Assembly (NCBI GenBank): GCA_017530465.1
Contig: JAFXMJ010000496.1
Span: forward strand, 1 to 5,074
Direction of reading: 5' to 3'
Length of the DNA stretch: 5,074 nucleotides
DNA from: Bacteroidales bacterium
Lineage (GTDB): Bacteria; Bacteroidota; Bacteroidia; Bacteroidales; UBA3824
The stretch's first letter is position 1. Each line of letters begins with the position of its first letter. Of this stretch, positions 5,068 to 5,074 are shown one piece after another. The position numbers were made by a program, and so were the translations under genes. The notes beneath the pieces are model-generated. The model searched no databases. It saw nothing but the letters and a program-made list of their open reading frames with translations, and had not been told where the DNA came from.

Positions 5068-5074
5068 CGTTAAA

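Overview
The window looks like Bacteroidota chromosome, most likely Bacteroidales. This rests on three things seen in the sequence. Promoters match the Bacteroidota TTG / TAnnTTTG pattern. Start codons are preceded by A/T-rich stretches without a strong Shine-Dalgarno. The protein set is dominated by Sec-exported envelope proteins of Bacteroidota type. Genus cannot be decided from this sequence. No tRNA, rRNA, CRISPR array, transposase, integrase or other mobile-element gene is visible, and no gene-free stretch exceeds about 130 bases.

Layout, left to right. At 1-87 (minus) lies the first 29 codons of an unrecognised gene running off the left edge. At 118-846 (minus) is a signal-peptide-bearing outer-membrane beta-barrel protein, probably co-transcribed with the partial gene 30 bp downstream. 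A divergent intergenic region (847-958) separates it from a CPBP/CAAX-type intramembrane metalloprotease (959-1837, plus). A near-perfect promoter overlapping the protease stop codon then drives a small basic protein with a ribbon-helix-helix-like layout (1964-2230). This is followed after 37 bp by an exported leucine-rich-repeat protein (2268-3188). A bidirectional terminator (3218-3263) sits between the LRR gene and a convergent cold-shock protein gene (3290-3514, minus). Divergent from that is a compact POTRA/Omp85-type outer-membrane protein (3613-5013, plus). The right edge carries a strong promoter (5037-5067) for a gene outside the window.

The genes do not form an obvious pathway. Most act at the cell envelope (two outer-membrane barrels, an inner-membrane protease, an exported LRR protein), and there are two likely regulators (RHH-like protein, Csp). 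The only pair with a visible regulatory link is the RHH-like gene and the LRR gene, which probably share the promoter at 1833-1862; its leader holds an imperfect direct repeat and a hairpin that could be operator sites. I see no convincing evidence of a new defence, mobile or biosynthetic system. The points most worth checking are this small regulator/LRR unit, the compact Omp85 protein with a slippage-prone GC-rich repeat, and the start-codon correction of the protease.
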